From NCBI RefSeq assembly GCF_000504305.1, contig NZ_KI632512.1, positions 1,067,250 through 1,131,249 of the forward strand: DNA of 64,000 nt. Direction: 5' to 3'. This DNA is from Nitratidesulfovibrio termitidis HI1. Lineage in GTDB: Bacteria > Desulfobacterota > Desulfovibrionia > Desulfovibrionales > Desulfovibrionaceae. Below are positions 62,819 to 64,000 of this stretch, piece by piece. Made by a program: the position numbers and the translations under genes. A model generated the notes under the pieces. It ran no database searches and was not told the DNA's origin. It saw only the letters and a list, made by a program, of their open reading frames with translations. The first letter of the stretch is position 1. Each line of letters begins with the position of its first letter.

Positions 62819-63126
62819 CGTCACGGGCCGCAAGGCCCCTGCCGCATTCCGTTCCGCCCCGGTGGCCGTGCCGCCGGGGCATTTTTTTCTCCTTCCGCCA
62901 AAAGTACAGCAAGTTCCATTCCTTTTCGCGCCATTCGGGCGACAGCGCGATTGCGGCGGCAACGGATGCCGGGTTTCACGGGGTTTCGCCGCGTGCGGAA
63001 TGACGCTGCATGGTGCGCACAGCCCGAAGTTCATGAGCACGGCGCACTGCTCACTCCGGTCCGTCACCCCATCCCGTACCGCGCGACACTCTTGCACTTT
63101 TTCTGTATATCGATTTTTATATATGC
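62819..63126. other. Gap before the nuclease gene
   Basis: After the terminator the only clear signal is an AT-rich stretch just before the nuclease start. TTGCAC at about 63093 is followed 17 bases later by TTTTAT, so the transcript would be nearly leaderless. No gene is seen. Confidence 0.4.
62856..62889 (+). terminator. Strong terminator after the MoaE-like gene
   Basis: Stem GCCCCGG/CCGGGGC extended by partial pairs, then ATTTTTTT. Confidence 0.9.
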
Positions 63127-63591
63127 ATGCGTCGCATACTCCTCGCCCGCATGCTCCGCGCAGGGCTTCTGGCCCTGCCCCTGCTGTTTCCGCCGCTGCT
63201 GGCGGACACGGGCGGCTTTGCCTGCCGGGCCGGGGAAACATTCGGCGATGCGCGGGCCGTAGTGCTGCGCGTGCCCGACGGCGACACATTGGTAGTGGAC
63301 ATTCCCGGCTACCCGCCCGTGGCGGGCCGGGCCATCAGCGTACGCATCGCCGGGTGCGACACCCCTGAAAAACGCGATCCGCGCGCCGAACTGCGCGAAC
63401 TTTCGCGCCGCGCCCGCGAACTGACCCTGCGCATGGCCGCGCCCGGCAGCACGGTGACCCTGCGCAACCTGCGCCGCGACAAGTACTTTCGCCTGCTTGC
63501 CGACGTGGAAGCCGACGGCGGCGACATCGCCTCCGCTCTCATCGAACGCGGGCTGGCCAAGCCTTACGAAGGTGGCCGCAAGGAGTGGTGA
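63127..63591 (+). CDS. Exported staphylococcal-nuclease-like protein
   Basis: A 154-residue SNase-fold protein. An N-terminal signal (MRRILLARMLRAGLLALPLL) suggests export; the two Cys of the mature part could form a disulfide. The calcium/catalytic motifs are VLRVPDGDTLVVDI, IRIAGCDTPEK-like (VRIAGCDTPE) and DKYFRLLADVEADG, with the catalytic Arg and Glu positions kept. Family members cut DNA and RNA. ATG at 63127 is chosen because it gives the signal peptide. A terminator follows 90 nt later. Confidence 0.85.
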   Translation: MRRILLARMLRAGLLALPLLFPPLLADTGGFACRAGETFGDARAVVLRVPDGDTLVVDIPGYPPVAGRAISVRIAGCDTPEKRDPRAELRELSRRARELTLRMAAPGSTVTLRNLRRDKYFRLLADVEADGGDIASALIERGLAKPYEGGRKEW

Positions 63592-63678
63592 GGTGCGGGG
63601 CTGACCTGCTCCTTTTTCCATCCATCTTTTACCTTCCTCCTCTTCTCCTGCTTCCCAATCCCCCGGCCCCGTCAACGC

Positions 63679-63703
63679 AAAAGGCCCCGCCGAAGCGGGG
63701 CCC
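63679..63703 (+). terminator. Terminator after the nuclease gene
   Basis: Stem GGCCCCGC/GCGGGGCC with a CGAA loop, flanked by AAAA and CTTGTGTGTG. Confidence 0.82.
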
Positions 63704-63767
63704 TTGTGTGTGTACCTTTCGGCAGGCAGACAAAGGAGAGGCGCACCTGCATCTGCGCGCGGCAGTA

Positions 63768-63870
63768 TTTCCGTTTTCCGGCAAGGAAGACAAGCCCGCC
63801 ACGCAGGGCGCATACTCCGGCGTATGTAACCGGAGTGGCGGGCGCAGTCTGACGCAGCCGGAAACGGAAA
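63768..63870. repeat. Diverged relative of the modular repeat (element E)
   Basis: It has the same layout as the core of copies B and C, but with different stem bases. Stem I is TTCCGGC/GCCGGAA, and stem II is GCCCGCCAC/GTGGCGGGC. The intervening AAGGAAGACAAGCC and GACGCAGCC correspond to AAGGAAAACGAGCC and GACGCAGCC of copies B and D. The loop holds CATACTCC...GTATG. It lies 13 bases before copy D. Confidence 0.75.
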
Positions 63871-63883
63871 GACAACGCGCGCC

Positions 63884-64000
63884 AGGGGCTGCTTATAAAT
63901 TAGGTTTTTTGTTCGTTGGCAAGGAAAACGAGCCTGCCATGAGGGAGTATGCGGCAGCCGTTATGCGAGTCTTCGAGCATTACGGATGGCGACCGCATCG
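63884..64000. repeat. Interspersed modular repeat, copy D (partial, cut by window end)
   Basis: It begins AGGGGCTGCTTATAAATTAG. GTTGGCAAGG and GCCTGCCAT follow, then the second module CCGTTATGC/GCATTACGG (63957-63984) and GATGGCGACCGCA. The arrangement, with the second module inside the stem II loop, is that of copy B. The left flank is CA rather than TA. Confidence 0.78.

Larger units (their letters stand above)
63592..64000. other. Terminal gap with terminator and two adjacent repeats
   Basis: After the nuclease gene comes a terminator (63679-63703). A diverged element E (63768-63870) and copy D of the modular repeat (from 63884, running off the window) follow back to back. No gene is seen. 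Confidence 0.6.

Overview
The window is high-GC bacterial chromosome, densely coding on both strands. Gene content points to a Gram-negative member of the Desulfovibrionaceae (Desulfovibrio/Nitratidesulfovibrio vulgaris group). The pointers are a fused alpha/beta acetyl-CoA carboxylase carboxyltransferase beside a separate biotinyl protein, a PglB/STT3-type oligosaccharyltransferase, a complete Mla lipid-transport operon, and many GC-rich palindromic repeats between genes. The placement is inferred from gene families and base composition; no database was searched. No rRNA, tRNA, CRISPR array, prophage or intact transposase gene was seen.

Layout. 0-5 kb (minus): acetyl-CoA carboxylase genes (accC, fused accA-accD, biotinyl protein, small unknown). 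5-7.2 kb (minus): motA, motB and a PilZ protein. 7.3-16.6 kb: purine nucleoside phosphorylase, typA, a YheT-like hydrolase, a BaiN-type flavoprotein, a CNNM/CorC transporter-like protein and a small DksA/TraR zinc-finger protein. 16.8-24.3 kb (minus): cbiB, trmL, a GH3 glycosidase, a hydantoinase-like ATPase, pdxA and an isoaspartyl peptidase. 24.5-28.7 kb (minus): glgB, glgA and a Nudix hydrolase. 28.8-37.1 kb: GT9 glycosyltransferase, tsaC, rlmH, oligosaccharyltransferase, rsmG, fabD. 37.6-44.0 kb (plus): argS, a SPOR protein, mlaE-F-D-C-A. 44.1-48.8 kb: cupin, a split lysO pair, and a polar amino-acid ABC transporter. 50.4-55.0 kb (minus): glnD, glnB, amtB behind a clear sigma-54 promoter. 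55.4-63.6 kb: tpx, tex, a large unknown membrane protein with a CCHC zinc knuckle, a MoaE-like protein and an exported nuclease, with small unknowns.

Working units. amtB-glnB-glnD is a nitrogen-sensing operon: transporter, PII protein with its modified Tyr51, and the uridylyltransferase that modifies it. mlaEFDCA makes an inner-membrane ABC transporter, a periplasmic carrier and an outer-membrane partner. glgA/glgB make glycogen. accC, the fused carboxyltransferase and the biotinyl protein supply malonyl-CoA, and fabD further along uses it.

The most unusual signal is not a gene. An interspersed modular repeat of about 200 bp appears at 3525-3603, 14433-14631, 44142-44359 and 63884-64000. It has terminal inverted repeats beginning TAGGGGCTGTTTC. 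Its core consists of nested stems whose paired bases change together between copies and in a diverged relative at 63768-63870. A second hairpin module sits in different places and orientations within it, and also alone inside a different repeat at about 50043-50130. Three copies abut the stop codon of a gene.
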